From CAMLIZ01 sp036231905 (GTDB taxonomy: Bacteria; Pseudomonadota; Gammaproteobacteria; Burkholderiales; Burkholderiaceae_C), in contig NZ_JAZARE010000002.1 of assembly GCF_036231905.1 (NCBI RefSeq), forward strand, positions 124,001-188,000: a DNA stretch of 64,000 nucleotides. Direction: 5' to 3'. Both the position numbers and the translations under genes were made by a program. This document shows, piece after piece, positions 42,768 to 51,518 of this stretch. The notes below the pieces were generated by a model. The model was not told where the DNA came from. It saw nothing but the letters and a program-made list of their open reading frames with translations, and did no database searches. Each line of letters opens with the position of its first letter. Position 1 is the first letter of the stretch.

Positions 42768-45107
42768 TTACGGCCGGGGAACAGCCCGCGCGAACACCGC
42801 GGACAGCAACAGCGCCAACAATGCACCGGGCGCCACCACCCGCCCGATGGCCGACAGCGCCGGGATGTCCGAAAGCGCGATCAACCCGAAGGCCACCACC
42901 GTGGTGATGTTGGCCAGCAGCAGCGACGCCAGCGTGTCGTCGCTGGGGTCGCCGCCGTGGCGCCACTGGTCGAAGAACAGGCCGTAGTTCGAGCCCACCG
43001 CCACCACCAGCAGCAGGCCCACCAGGTGCAGGATGCCCAGCGCCACGTTGAAGGCCGCCAGCGCACCCAGCGTGAGCAGCACCGCCAGCACCAGCGGCAG
43101 GCACACGGCCAGCAGGCGGCGCCATGAGCGCAGCTGCAGCCACACCACCGCCACCACGGCCAGCGCTCCCAGCAGCGCCTGGACCAGCGCCTCGTGCAGG
43201 TAGCGCTCGTACAGGTTGTCGAGCTCCTGCTTGATGTCCACCACCTGGATGTCGGCGGACAGGCCGGCCAGCGCCTGCCGCACCTGCGCAGCATCCACCG
43301 GCTTGGGGCCGGGCTGCAGCGGCAGCAGCGCCGACCAGCCGCCGGTGCTGCGCTGGAACAGCAGGGCATCCACCACCGGCTTCAACGGTGTACCGGCCAG
43401 CATCGTGGGTGTGACGGGTGCGGCGTGCCGGGCAGCCTGCACGTCGTCGAGGAAGGGCTGCAGGCGCTCGGCCTTCAAGGGGCTGCCCTGCGTGGCCTCG
43501 GCGAGCCGGACGCGCAACGTGGCCTCATCCGGGAGGCTGGCCAGACGCGCCTGCTGGGTGGCCTCGCTGGGCAGCAGGCGCACCGGCGAGTCATAACCTG
43601 CCAGGGCGCCCTGCTCCACCAACGCGTCCAGCCGTGCGCCGGCGGCCTCGGCGTCACGCAGCGTGGCCTGCAGGTCGGCGCCATTGGCCACCACCAGCGT
43701 GCGGGCGTCGCTGGCGCCGAGGTCGGCGCGCAGGGTCTGGTCCAGCGCCTGAGCGCTGCGTGGCACCGGGCTGAGCGAGGCGAGATCCCCGCGCCACAGA
43801 TGCCCCCACTGCAGCAGCAGCGCGGCGGTGCACACGGCGCCCAGCCCCCAGGCGGCCCAGCGCGCACGCGGCAGGTGCTGCACCACGGCCCGGGCCAGGC
43901 GCGCCAACCCGCTGCGCAGGCCGCGCCCCGCGGCGCCTTCCGGCACCACCGCCGGCAGCACGTAGCGCGTCGCCAGGGCGCCCGCAGTCAGGCCGGCCAC
44001 CGAAAACACACCCAGCTGCGCCAGGCCGGGGAAGCCCGAGAACACCAGCGCGGCAAAACCACACACCGACGTGAGCAGGCCCAGCCGCACGGTGGGCCAG
44101 TTGTCCAGGCGCCAGCGCTGCCAGCCGCCCGCCCTTGCCTGGATGAGGTAGTAGATCGCGTAGTCCACCGCCTCGCCGATCAGCGTGCTGCCAAAGCCGA
44201 GGGTGATGCCATGCACGGTGCCGAAGCCGATGCTCACCGCCGCGATGCCGGCCACCACGCCGGTGGCCACCGGCAGCATGGCGACGGCCAACGCGCGCAG
44301 CGAAGCGAAGGCCGCCAGCAGCAGCCCGCCCACCGCGAACAGGCCCACGATCGCCAGCACGGTCGCTTCATGCTGGATGCGTGCCCGGGTGTCCACCGCG
44401 AACACGGCCGCGCCGCTCAGCTGCAATTGCAGCCCGCGCTGGGCCTGGGGCGCAAAGGCGGCCTGCACGGCCGCGATGGCCGCGGCTTGCGCATCCAGGT
44501 CCGCCCCCTGCGCCCGGGTGGTGAGCAGCAGCAGCGCACGCGGCGCCTGGCGTGACACCCACACGCCGTCTTCGCTGCGCGGTGCGTTGGCCGGGATCAG
44601 CGCCTCGGCGATGCGCTGTGTCTCGCCGGTGGGGTCGCGCTGCAGCAGTGGCTTGACGGCCGCGCCGGCCGGCGTGCCGAGCAGCGAAAGGGTGTCGTCG
44701 ATCGCATCGCGCAGGCCGGCGGTGCTGAAGCGCTGCGCATTGACGGCCGGGCTGAGCTGGTAACGATGCGCCACCAGCAGCTCGCCGGCGGCCTGCCAGT
44801 CGGTGCTCTCGCCGTTGTGCACCTGCTCGAAGCGGCCGCTGGCACGCAGCGCCGCGGCCAGCGCTCGCGAGGCTTGCGCCCGGGCGGCCGCGTCGCCGCC
44901 TTCGATGCCCACCATCAGGGTGCGGGCCGCCACGCCGTTGTGAAGCTGCTCGATCAACACCCGCTGGCGTGCGTCGGGGCTCACCGGGAGGAAGGCGGAC
45001 AGGTCGGCGCTGAAGTGCGCGCGTGCGATCAGCACACCGCCCAGCGCCATGGCCAGCAGCCACAGCGCCAGCACCACCGCGCCGCGCGGCCGCGGCCAGC
45101 GCGTCAC
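42768..45107 (-). CDS. MMPL/RND-family exporter (polyene cluster)
   Basis: 779 residues. Two repeats of one membrane helix, a periplasmic loop and five helices. Residues 10-30 and 255-400 form the first half (VGGLLLAAFASLRALAVAMLP, GFGSTLIGEAVDYAIYYLIQ). Residues about 430-450 and 640-779 form the second (LVGLLLVVAVGSNYGLFFDQW, ANITTVVAFGLIALSDIPALS). This matches the MMPL-like exporters of aryl polyene clusters, which are thought to lift the product out of the inner membrane. GTG start overlapping the LolA-like stop (GTGA). Confidence 0.92.
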   Translation of the reverse strand: MTRWPRPRGAVVLALWLLAMALGGVLIARAHFSADLSAFLPVSPDARQRVLIEQLHNGVAARTLMVGIEGGDAAARAQASRALAAALRASGRFEQVHNGESTDWQAAGELLVAHRYQLSPAVNAQRFSTAGLRDAIDDTLSLLGTPAGAAVKPLLQRDPTGETQRIAEALIPANAPRSEDGVWVSRQAPRALLLLTTRAQGADLDAQAAAIAAVQAAFAPQAQRGLQLQLSGAAVFAVDTRARIQHEATVLAIVGLFAVGGLLLAAFASLRALAVAMLPVATGVVAGIAAVSIGFGTVHGITLGFGSTLIGEAVDYAIYYLIQARAGGWQRWRLDNWPTVRLGLLTSVCGFAALVFSGFPGLAQLGVFSVAGLTAGALATRYVLPAVVPEGAAGRGLRSGLARLARAVVQHLPRARWAAWGLGAVCTAALLLQWGHLWRGDLASLSPVPRSAQALDQTLRADLGASDARTLVVANGADLQATLRDAEAAGARLDALVEQGALAGYDSPVRLLPSEATQQARLASLPDEATLRVRLAEATQGSPLKAERLQPFLDDVQAARHAAPVTPTMLAGTPLKPVVDALLFQRSTGGWSALLPLQPGPKPVDAAQVRQALAGLSADIQVVDIKQELDNLYERYLHEALVQALLGALAVVAVVWLQLRSWRRLLAVCLPLVLAVLLTLGALAAFNVALGILHLVGLLLVVAVGSNYGLFFDQWRHGGDPSDDTLASLLLANITTVVAFGLIALSDIPALSAIGRVVAPGALLALLLSAVFARAVPRP

Positions 45108-45700
45108 GGCGCGGATGCGGCTGCTGCGGGCCCGCGCACCGGGTCGATGGTCATCACCGTGCGGTCGCCGTCCAGCAGCTGGGTTTCCACCACGCGCAGG
45201 TCGGACTGCTGGCCGAGGATGCGCACGCTGCGCAAGGCGCCTGCCGTGCGGGGGTCCACCGGCTGCAGCTCCAGCGTCCAGCGCTCGGCATCACCCGACA
45301 GCCGGGTGCGGAAGTGGCGTTGCAGCGCCTGCGCATTGCCGGTGAGCGTGCCCCGCACCGCCTCCACCGCGATCACCGCTTCCGGCGATGAGTCCAGCGC
45401 CAGCGTGCGGCTGCGGCCGCCGCGCGACAGCGTGACAGTGTTGCCCTCCACCACCATGGATTCCGCCCGCGGCTGCAAGGTGCGGCGGGCGAAGCGATCC
45501 GGCGCGGCGAAGCTCAGGGTGCCGGTGGACACCAGCGGCTCGTCCAGGCCTTTCACGAAGCGCTGTTCGGAAAACGTCGCCTGGCCGCTGGTGCGGCGCG
45601 CCAGCAGCGCCATCAGCTCGGGCAGCTCGAGGGCCAGGGCCGGCAGTGCGATCGCGGCCAGCAGCAGGCCGCACACCAGGGAGCGCAGCTCAGCTCGCAT
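45104..45700 (-). CDS. LolA-like periplasmic carrier (polyene cluster)
   Basis: 198 residues. Signal peptide (LVCGLLLAAIALPALA, about 1-26), then LolA-type sequence: RTSGQATFSEQRFVKGLDEPLVSTGTLSF (in parts), FARRTLQPRAESMVVEGN and RTVMTIDPVRGP. Aryl polyene clusters regularly encode such a LolA homologue beside the MMPL exporter, presumably to ferry the lipid-like pigment to the outer membrane. Distinct from the LolA-like protein at 27488. Confidence 0.88.
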   Translation of the reverse strand: MRAELRSLVCGLLLAAIALPALALELPELMALLARRTSGQATFSEQRFVKGLDEPLVSTGTLSFAAPDRFARRTLQPRAESMVVEGNTVTLSRGGRSRTLALDSSPEAVIAVEAVRGTLTGNAQALQRHFRTRLSGDAERWTLELQPVDPRTAGALRSVRILGQQSDLRVVETQLLDGDRTVMTIDPVRGPAAAASAP

Positions 45701-46637
45701 CTTCGCGCCAGAAATCATGGAAGTTGAACCAGTTGTACGGATGCTCGCGGCACAAGGCCTCCAGGCGCGCCGCATAGGCCACGATCGCCTCGCGGATGCG
45801 GGCTTCGCGCTCTGGCCCGCTCAGGCGCCCGCTGAAGTCGGCCAGCGGCTCCAGCCGCACATCGTAGCGATTGCCGCCGAGGTACACGCCGGCCATGAAC
45901 ACCAGGCGCCGGCGCAGCAGCGCGGCCAGGCGGAACGGCCCGTCGCTGAAGGGCGCGTCGTGGCCCAGGAAGGGCACACGCACCTCGCCGGCCCGCTCCG
46001 ATTCACCCGGCAGCTGCCGGTCGGCCAGCATGCCGGCCAGGCCGCCACCGTCCAGCCAGTCGCGCACCGCGAGCATGGACTCCACCCGGCCGAGCGCAAT
46101 GATGTCCGGCTTGCTGTCGGGTGCGATCGCGCTCAGCGCCGCGTTGATCATCCGCGCGTTGTCGGGGTACATCACCATCGCCACCCGCATGCCCACGTGC
46201 GCCTGCCCCGCGGTGCGCAGCACCTCGAAGCTGCCGACGTGGGCCCCCAGCAGGAAGGCGCCCCGTCCTTCGGCCAGCGTCTGCTCGATCAGCTCGCCGC
46301 CGCGCACGGTCACCTCGAACTGGTCGAGCCGGCCGCGCAGCAGGTACACCCGGTCGAGGATGGTCGCGGTGAAGGCATGCACCTGGCGATAGCAGTCCAC
46401 CAGCCGCGCCGGGCGGCCGAGCGCACGGCCGAGGAAGCGCCGTGAATGGCGCCGCGCCGTGGGCGCGAACAGCACGAAATACAAGGTGATCGGATGCAGC
46501 ACCCAGCGGGCCACGCGGCGCCCGAAGGTGAGCGCGATCCAGGTCATGACGCGCAGGGCGAAGGCGTTGCTGCGTTCGGGCGCGCGCGCCCAGCTGTTGG
46601 CGCCGGCCGCTGCCGGTGCCTGCGCGGCGCTGTTCAT
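45690..46637 (-). CDS. LpxL/HtrB-like lipid A-type acyltransferase (polyene cluster)
   Basis: 315 residues. One membrane anchor (about 40-60), then GAFLLGAHVGSFEVLR with the H-x4-E catalytic pair, AVMVMYPDNARMINAAL, MLADRQLPGESER and a C-terminal EHPYNWFNFHDFW, all of the LpxL/lysophospholipid acyltransferase type. It would transfer the polyene acyl chain from ACP to its lipid or glycan anchor. Overlaps the carrier gene by 11 bases. The frame continues upstream of ATG 46637 but loses family sequence. Confidence 0.88.
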   Translation of the reverse strand: MNSAAQAPAAAGANSWARAPERSNAFALRVMTWIALTFGRRVARWVLHPITLYFVLFAPTARRHSRRFLGRALGRPARLVDCYRQVHAFTATILDRVYLLRGRLDQFEVTVRGGELIEQTLAEGRGAFLLGAHVGSFEVLRTAGQAHVGMRVAMVMYPDNARMINAALSAIAPDSKPDIIALGRVESMLAVRDWLDGGGLAGMLADRQLPGESERAGEVRVPFLGHDAPFSDGPFRLAALLRRRLVFMAGVYLGGNRYDVRLEPLADFSGRLSGPEREARIREAIVAYAARLEALCREHPYNWFNFHDFWREDAS

Positions 46638-46948
46638 TCGCCCGCGCTCCACGACCACTGCCCCTTCGCCGCCAGCGTGCCGGCGCAATGCACCTCGAAG
46701 CGCAACCCGGCGGTGTCCCATTGCAGGCCGATGTGCAAGGTGCTGCCCGGCCGCACCGGGGCCAGGAACTTGGCGGCCTGCAGCTGGCTGTGGCCATCGA
46801 GCCGGCCGGCGAGCCCCGGCTGGGCCTGGGCCGCTTCCATCACCTCGGCCAGCAGCGACACGCCCGGCAGCAGCGGTTGGCCCGGAAAGTGGCCGGCAAA
46901 CGCCGGATGCGAGGCCGGCACCTCGCGCACGATGGTGGCCGCGTTCAT
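46634..46948 (-). CDS. FabZ-like dehydratase, short (ApeI-type)
   Basis: 104 residues. Compact hotdog domain with the central PAFAGHFPGQPLLPGVSLLAEVM (in part), the H-F-P-G-x-P-[LV]-x-P-G-V motif of FabZ/FabA-like dehydratases. The size matches the small ApeI-type dehydratase of aryl polyene systems. Works with, or alternates with, the 38613 dehydratase. Four-base overlaps with both neighbours. Confidence 0.88.
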   Translation of the reverse strand: MNAATIVREVPASHPAFAGHFPGQPLLPGVSLLAEVMEAAQAQPGLAGRLDGHSQLQAAKFLAPVRPGSTLHIGLQWDTAGLRFEVHCAGTLAAKGQWSWSAGE

Positions 46949-48306
46949 GCCGAGCGGCCTTCCAGGTGCGCTTCAGCCAGCCGGCGCAGCGATTTCTCGG
47001 TGAGCTTGCCGGTCGCCTCGCGCGGCAACGAAGGCACCTGCACCACCCGGCGTGGCACGAACACCGCCTCGATGCGGCTGCGCAGGCCCGCGAGGATCTG
47101 CGCCGGCACGAGCCCTGGTGCCACCACGAAGGCCACCGGCCGCACCACGCCGTCGGCCACGTCGTTGGGCAGCCAGAAGGCACCGTCCTGCACACCCTCG
47201 ATGCTGTTGAGGTGGTAGTTCAGGTGCGACAGCGAGGTGCGCTTGCCCGCCACGTGGATCAGGTCGTTGGCGCGGCCCAGCAGGCGGAAGCGCTGCGCGT
47301 CCTCGAGCTGCAGCACGTCGGCCAGCGGCGTGGGCACGGTGACGTGCCCGCCCTGCACGATGAAGCGTTCGTCGCCGTCGGCCTGCTCCGCATGGATGCG
47401 CAGCTCGCCGATGGTGTGCCAGACCTCGCTTTGTGCGGTGCGGCGCATTGCCACCTGCCCGGCTTCGGTGCAGCCATAGATCTCGACCAGCGGGCCGCCG
47501 AAGCTGCGCTCGGCCTGTAGGGCCAGCTGGGGCGACAGCGGCGCGGTGGCGCACAGCACCAGGTCCACCGGCGGCAGCGCCACACCGGCCAGGAGCAAGG
47601 TCTTGAGGTGGAAGGGCGTCGTCACCAGGGCGCGCGGGCGCGGCAGCCGCTCCAGCGCCTGGGTGATGTCAGCGGGGTAGAAGGGCCGGCCGGCGTCGAA
47701 GGCGGCGCCACCCAGCAGGGCCAGCAGCACGCTGGACTCGAAGCCGTACATGTGCTGCGGCGGCACGGTGGCCACGATGTTCAGGCCACGGAGATCAGGC
47801 CGCTCCAGCATCTGCGCCAGCCGCTGCGCGGCGGCGCCCACGTTGTGCACCAGGGTGCCCCAGGCCTTGGCATGCGGCTGCGGCGTGCCGGTGGAGCCGG
47901 ACGTGAGCAGGCAGGCCGCATGCAGCGCGCCATCGACGAGGGGCATGTGCGGTGTGGCCGCCGCCACACCGGCGGGCGCCAGCGGCACGCTGAGCAGTTC
48001 GGACGACGCCGCGGCGAGGTCGTCGCACAAGGCGGCCAGCGCGGGATAAGGCTCGCGCAGCCGGGCCAGTGTGTCCGGCATGGCGTTGGGCGGGAACAGG
48101 CTGGTGTGGCCGCGCATCAGGCCGGCCGCCAGGCCCACCGCAAAGCGGTAGCGGTCGCTGCACAGGTTGACCACCGGGCCCTGCGCCGGCAGCAGCTCGG
48201 CCTGCAATGCGGCGTCAGCCAGGAACTGGCGCGCGCTCACCGGCACGCCGCTGCGCCAGGCCAAAGGCGCATCGAGGTCGCGGGCGGCCAGCAGCGGCAG
48301 GCTCAT
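46945..48306 (-). CDS. AMP-binding acyl/aryl-ACP ligase (polyene cluster)
   Basis: 453 residues. Adenylate-forming fold: P-loop-like CLLTSGSTGTPQPHAKAW, PPQHMYGFESSVLLALL, VEIYGCTEAGQVAMR and C-terminal FRLLGRANDLIHVAGKRTS with PREATGKLTEKSLR. It would activate hydroxybenzoate from the chorismatase and load it on the ACP. Substrate specificity is inferred from the cluster only. ATG 48306 overlaps the COG4648 stop. Confidence 0.9.
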   Translation of the reverse strand: MSLPLLAARDLDAPLAWRSGVPVSARQFLADAALQAELLPAQGPVVNLCSDRYRFAVGLAAGLMRGHTSLFPPNAMPDTLARLREPYPALAALCDDLAAASSELLSVPLAPAGVAAATPHMPLVDGALHAACLLTSGSTGTPQPHAKAWGTLVHNVGAAAQRLAQMLERPDLRGLNIVATVPPQHMYGFESSVLLALLGGAAFDAGRPFYPADITQALERLPRPRALVTTPFHLKTLLLAGVALPPVDLVLCATAPLSPQLALQAERSFGGPLVEIYGCTEAGQVAMRRTAQSEVWHTIGELRIHAEQADGDERFIVQGGHVTVPTPLADVLQLEDAQRFRLLGRANDLIHVAGKRTSLSHLNYHLNSIEGVQDGAFWLPNDVADGVVRPVAFVVAPGLVPAQILAGLRSRIEAVFVPRRVVQVPSLPREATGKLTEKSLRRLAEAHLEGRSA

Positions 48307-48944
48307 CGGCCAGCCGCCTCGACCACGGGGGCGTCGCGGAAGGCCCGCACCGCGTCCATCAGGCTGGCGCGTTCGAATTCCGGGTGCAGCCAGTAACGCA
48401 GCCAGTGCTCGCCGACGAACATGAGCGCCACCGCCACCGGCGTGCCCACGTTGGCCAGCAATGACCAGGTGCTCCATGGCGCCAAGGCATACACGGCCAC
48501 CGACACGGCGGCCATGGCAAAGAAGTAGATCGTCCAGGCCGCCGTGACGCGCCAGGTGTAGGCGAGCATCCCGGGCGACAGCGTGCCGTGCACCCGCTCG
48601 GCGATGCGGCTGATCAGCGACATCTGTTCGCCGCGCAGGCTGAGGCCGAAGCTGATGCCCAGCGCCGCGTTGATGCCCACGTGCTGCAGCACATACAGGC
48701 GGCTGAGCTCCGCAACGCCACCCCGGGCGACCACGCCGGCCAGCACCGCGCAGGCGGCCAGCCCGCCGGCCACCATGGGCCACTGCCGGTTGCGCCAGGC
48801 CACGCCCACCACCACCGCCAGCAGCGGCCCCAGCAGGGCGGCCACGGCCCAGGGCTCGGCCGCCGCATGCAGCATCAGCCAATGCGAAAGCACGGCATAG
48901 GCGGCTGCGGCCAGCAGCGCCAAGGCCATCTGCCAGGCGGACAT
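48303..48944 (-). CDS. COG4648-family membrane protein (polyene cluster)
   Basis: 213 residues with about six or seven hydrophobic helices (e.g. MALALLAAAAYAVLSHWLML, VVVGVAWRNRQWPMVAGGLA, WTIYFFAMAAVSVAVYALA). The central LRGEQMSLISRIAERVHGTLSPGMLAYTWRVTAAW (in parts) is typical of the COG4648 protein encoded in aryl polyene clusters next to the ACP and ligase. Molecular role unknown. Four bases between its start and the ACP stop. Confidence 0.87.
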   Translation of the reverse strand: MSAWQMALALLAAAAYAVLSHWLMLHAAAEPWAVAALLGPLLAVVVGVAWRNRQWPMVAGGLAACAVLAGVVARGGVAELSRLYVLQHVGINAALGISFGLSLRGEQMSLISRIAERVHGTLSPGMLAYTWRVTAAWTIYFFAMAAVSVAVYALAPWSTWSLLANVGTPVAVALMFVGEHWLRYWLHPEFERASLMDAVRAFRDAPVVEAAGR

Positions 48945-48948
48945 GGGA

Positions 48949-49254
48949 TCAGCGCGTGCGGTGCGCGGCCACGTGGGCCGCCAGGCTGCGCAGGGAGCTG
49001 AAGATGCGCACGTTGTTCTGGTCGTCCGAACGCAGGTCGAAGCCGTAGCGGTGGGACACCTCCAACGCCACCTCGAGGATGTCGATGGAGTCCAGCCCCA
49101 GGCCGTCGCCGTACAGCGGTGCGGTGGGGTCGATGGCGGAAGGGGCGACTTCGAGGTTCAGCGCCTTGACGAGCAGTTCGGCGAGTTCCTGCTCGGGCAT
49201 GGACTGCTGGGCGGAGTCGCCGGCGGGCGTGATGACAAGGGCGGACGAGGACAC
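48949..49254 (-). CDS. Acyl carrier protein (polyene cluster)
   Basis: About 101 residues. The phosphopantetheine site is GLGLDSIDILEVALEV (Ser in G-L-D-S). Charged helix I ELAELLVKALNLEV and C-terminal RIFSSLRSLAAHVAAH complete the four-helix fold. The GTG at 49252-49254 follows an AGGGAAA site and is preferred; an ATG at 49200 (83 residues) is the conventional-length alternative. First gene of the leftward arm and the only ACP seen; related clusters usually have two. Divergent from the LytS-like gene. Confidence 0.88.
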   Translation of the reverse strand: MSSSALVITPAGDSAQQSMPEQELAELLVKALNLEVAPSAIDPTAPLYGDGLGLDSIDILEVALEVSHRYGFDLRSDDQNNVRIFSSLRSLAAHVAAHRTR

Positions 49255-49373
49255 GGGATTTCCCTGCAAAAACTTCCTGGAGCGGGATGCAAATTGTACG
49301 GCCGGGGCACAACCGCGCCTCCCCTCTCCAGGGGATTCCCGCCAACTGCGCCACACGGCACGCGAGCGCGTAC

Positions 49374-49409
49374 CAACCTCTCGCGCCGCCTGCGGGCGTT
49401 TCGTCGCAC
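49374..49409 (+). promoter_or_regulatory. Direct-repeat operator C (LytTR-type candidate)
   Basis: TCTCGCG (49379) and TTTCGTC (49399), 20 bases apart, in the divergent region between the ACP gene and lytS. A -10-like CACAAT at 49438-49443 lies 39 bases after the second half-site and 26 bases before the lytS GTG, so the site fits autoregulation of the two-component genes. Confidence 0.62.
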
Positions 49410-49468
49410 GCCGCAGGCCGCGCCAGGGTGGCTGCCGCACAATCGCGCCGGCACCCGGACTCACTCCT

Positions 49469-50581
49469 GTGAACCCCACTCGCACCCCTGCCGCCCCACC
49501 GTTTCGCACCGACCGCACCTGGCAGCACACCTTGCGCCACGGCGCGCAGGTGATGGTGTTCAACACCGTCCTGTGGATCCTCCAGATGGTCAGCGGCAAT
49601 GGCGGCCGCTGGGACATCACGCTGGTCTACAACCAGGCGATCGGGCTGAGCATCTGGGCCATCATCGACTTCGGCCGCCGGCCCTTGAGCCGCCCCACCG
49701 ACAAGTCGCCGCACTGGCCGTCGCCCGGGCGCGCCGTGGGCCTCATCGTTGGCGGCATCCTGGGCGGCTGGGTGATCGGCTCGGTGATCGGCGACTGGTA
49801 TTGCGGCTGCAGTGCCATGGGCTTGTTCAGCCACCGGCCGGGCAAGCTGCTGATGACGCTGCTGGTCACGGTGACTGCCTCCACCGTGGCCACCTACTAC
49901 TTCTACTCGCATGGCCGCCACGCCGAGCAACGCGAAAAGCTGGCCGCGGCGGAACGCGACGCCACCCTCGCGCGCCTGGCCCTGCTGCAGTCGCAACTCG
50001 AGCCGCACATGCTGTTCAACACGCTGGCCAACCTGCGTGTGCTGATCGGGCTGGACCCGGTGCGCGCCCAGGCCATGCTGGACCGGCTGATCGCCTTCCT
50101 GCGCGCCACGTTGACCGCCTCACGCACGCAGGCCCATTCGCTGGCCTCCGAGTTCGATCGCCTGGACGACTACCTGCAGTTGATGGCCGTGCGCATGGGC
50201 CCGCGCCTGTCAGCCCGCTTCGACCTGCCGGACGAGCTGCGCCAGGTGCAGGTGCCGCCGCTGCTGCTGCAGCCGCTGGTGGAGAACTGCATCCACCACG
50301 CCCTGGAGCCCAAGGTGGAAGGCGGCCGCATCGAGGTGAGCGCACGGCGCGACGGCGGGCAACTGGTGCTCAGCGTGCGCGACACCGGCGTGGGCCTGGA
50401 CGGCGCGCCCGCCTCCAACGGCACGAAATTCGGCTTGAAGCAGGTGCAGGAGCGCCTGCGCACCTTGTACGGCGACGCCGCCGCCTTCAACCTGCAGCCC
50501 GCCGACGACGCCGAAGGCGGCACGCTGGCCTGCATCCGCCTGCCGGCCGTGCCGGTGCCTCACTCCGCATCGACTGCCTGA
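49469..50581 (+). CDS. LytS/AlgZ-like membrane histidine kinase
   Basis: About 370 residues. Four hydrophobic helices (about 30-45, 55-70, 90-112, 128-146) are followed by a His_kinase domain of the LytS type with LQSQLEPHMLFNTLANLRVLIG (in part; phospho-His in E-P-H-M-L-F-N), LQPLVENCIHHALEP and VRDTGVGLDGAPASNGTKFGLKQVQERL (in parts). GTG 49469 places the start near the -10-like element; ATG 49553 is an alternative. Five bases upstream of the LytTR regulator gene, so one operon. Confidence 0.9.
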   Translation: MNPTRTPAAPPFRTDRTWQHTLRHGAQVMVFNTVLWILQMVSGNGGRWDITLVYNQAIGLSIWAIIDFGRRPLSRPTDKSPHWPSPGRAVGLIVGGILGGWVIGSVIGDWYCGCSAMGLFSHRPGKLLMTLLVTVTASTVATYYFYSHGRHAEQREKLAAAERDATLARLALLQSQLEPHMLFNTLANLRVLIGLDPVRAQAMLDRLIAFLRATLTASRTQAHSLASEFDRLDDYLQLMAVRMGPRLSARFDLPDELRQVQVPPLLLQPLVENCIHHALEPKVEGGRIEVSARRDGGQLVLSVRDTGVGLDGAPASNGTKFGLKQVQERLRTLYGDAAAFNLQPADDAEGGTLACIRLPAVPVPHSASTA

Positions 50582-50586
50582 CCCCC

Positions 50587-51384
50587 ATGACCACCGCCCT
50601 CATTGCCGAAGACGAACCCCTGCTGGCCCAGGCGCTGCAGGCCGACCTGGCCCGGTGCTGGCCCGAGCTGAAGATCATCGCGAGCGTGGGCGACGGCCCG
50701 CAGGCGCTCAAGCAGGCGCTGGTGTTGGCGCCGCAGCTGTGCTTCCTGGACATCCGCATGCCTGGCATGACCGGCCTGGAAGTGGCCCAGGCGCTGGCCG
50801 AGGACTGGCCCGACGACGGCCCGCCCTTCCCGCTGCTGGTGTTCATCACCGCTTACGACGAATACGCCGTGCAGGCCTTCCAGGCCCAGGCGGTGGACTA
50901 CCTGCTCAAGCCCGTGCAGCCGGCGCGGCTGCAGCAGTGCACCGAGCGCCTGCAGAAGTTGCTCGCGCAGCGCCAGGCCCAGCCTGCGCCGCAGGCCATG
51001 CAGGCGGCGATGGAGCAGCTGCGCGCCTTGCTCGGCTCCGCCCCGGCGGCGCCGCAACCGCGCCTGGACGTCATCCAGGCCGGCGTGGGCAGCACCGTGC
51101 ACATGGTGCCGGTGGATGAGGTGGTGTATTTCGAGGCGGCCGACAAGTACATCCGCGTGGTGACGGCCGACAAGGAGCACCTGATCAGGCTGTCGCTGAA
51201 GGAGCTGCTGCCGCAGCTGGACCCGCAGCGCTTCTGGCAGGTGCATCGCGGCACGGTGGTGCAGGCGCGCCTGATCCAGACCGCGCATCGCGAGGAAACC
51301 GGCAAGGTCACGCTCACGCTGCGCGGCCGCCCCGAAAAGCTGACCGCCAGCCGGCTTTACGCCCACCTGTTCAAGGGCATGTAG
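50587..51384 (+). CDS. LytTR-family response regulator
   Basis: 265 residues. Receiver domain (1-120): acidic residues in ALIAEDEPLL, phospho-Asp in LCFLDIRMPGMTG, Lys in YLLKPVQP. A linker leads to a LytTR DNA-binding domain (about 160-265: VVYFEAADKYIRVVTADKEHLI, FWQVHRGTVVQARLI, RLYAHLFKGM, in parts). LytTR regulators bind pairs of short direct repeats about 20-21 bases apart, exactly the arrangement seen at the candidate operators in this window. Product of the lytS operon. Confidence 0.95.
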   Translation: MTTALIAEDEPLLAQALQADLARCWPELKIIASVGDGPQALKQALVLAPQLCFLDIRMPGMTGLEVAQALAEDWPDDGPPFPLLVFITAYDEYAVQAFQAQAVDYLLKPVQPARLQQCTERLQKLLAQRQAQPAPQAMQAAMEQLRALLGSAPAAPQPRLDVIQAGVGSTVHMVPVDEVVYFEAADKYIRVVTADKEHLIRLSLKELLPQLDPQRFWQVHRGTVVQARLIQTAHREETGKVTLTLRGRPEKLTASRLYAHLFKGM

Positions 51385-51389
51385 CGGCT

Positions 51390-51443
51390 GCATTTCGCGC
51401 CGCGAGGGCGACGTGTCGTCGCGCCGGCTGCCGTTTCGTCCCA
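51390..51443 (+). promoter_or_regulatory. Three-copy direct-repeat operator D (LytTR-type candidate)
   Basis: TTTCGCG (51393), TGTCGTC (51414) and TTTCGTC (51434) are spaced 21 and 20 bases. A -10-like TACCAT at 51474-51479 lies 40 bases after the last copy, and the 2TM gene starts at 51519. Same geometry as sites A to C but with three half-sites. Confidence 0.6.
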
Positions 51444-51518
51444 CGCCGCTGTGCCGCCGCCGCCTGCGTTTCCTACCATGGGCTCCATCGAATCAACCAC
51501 CGCACAAAGGAGCCCACC

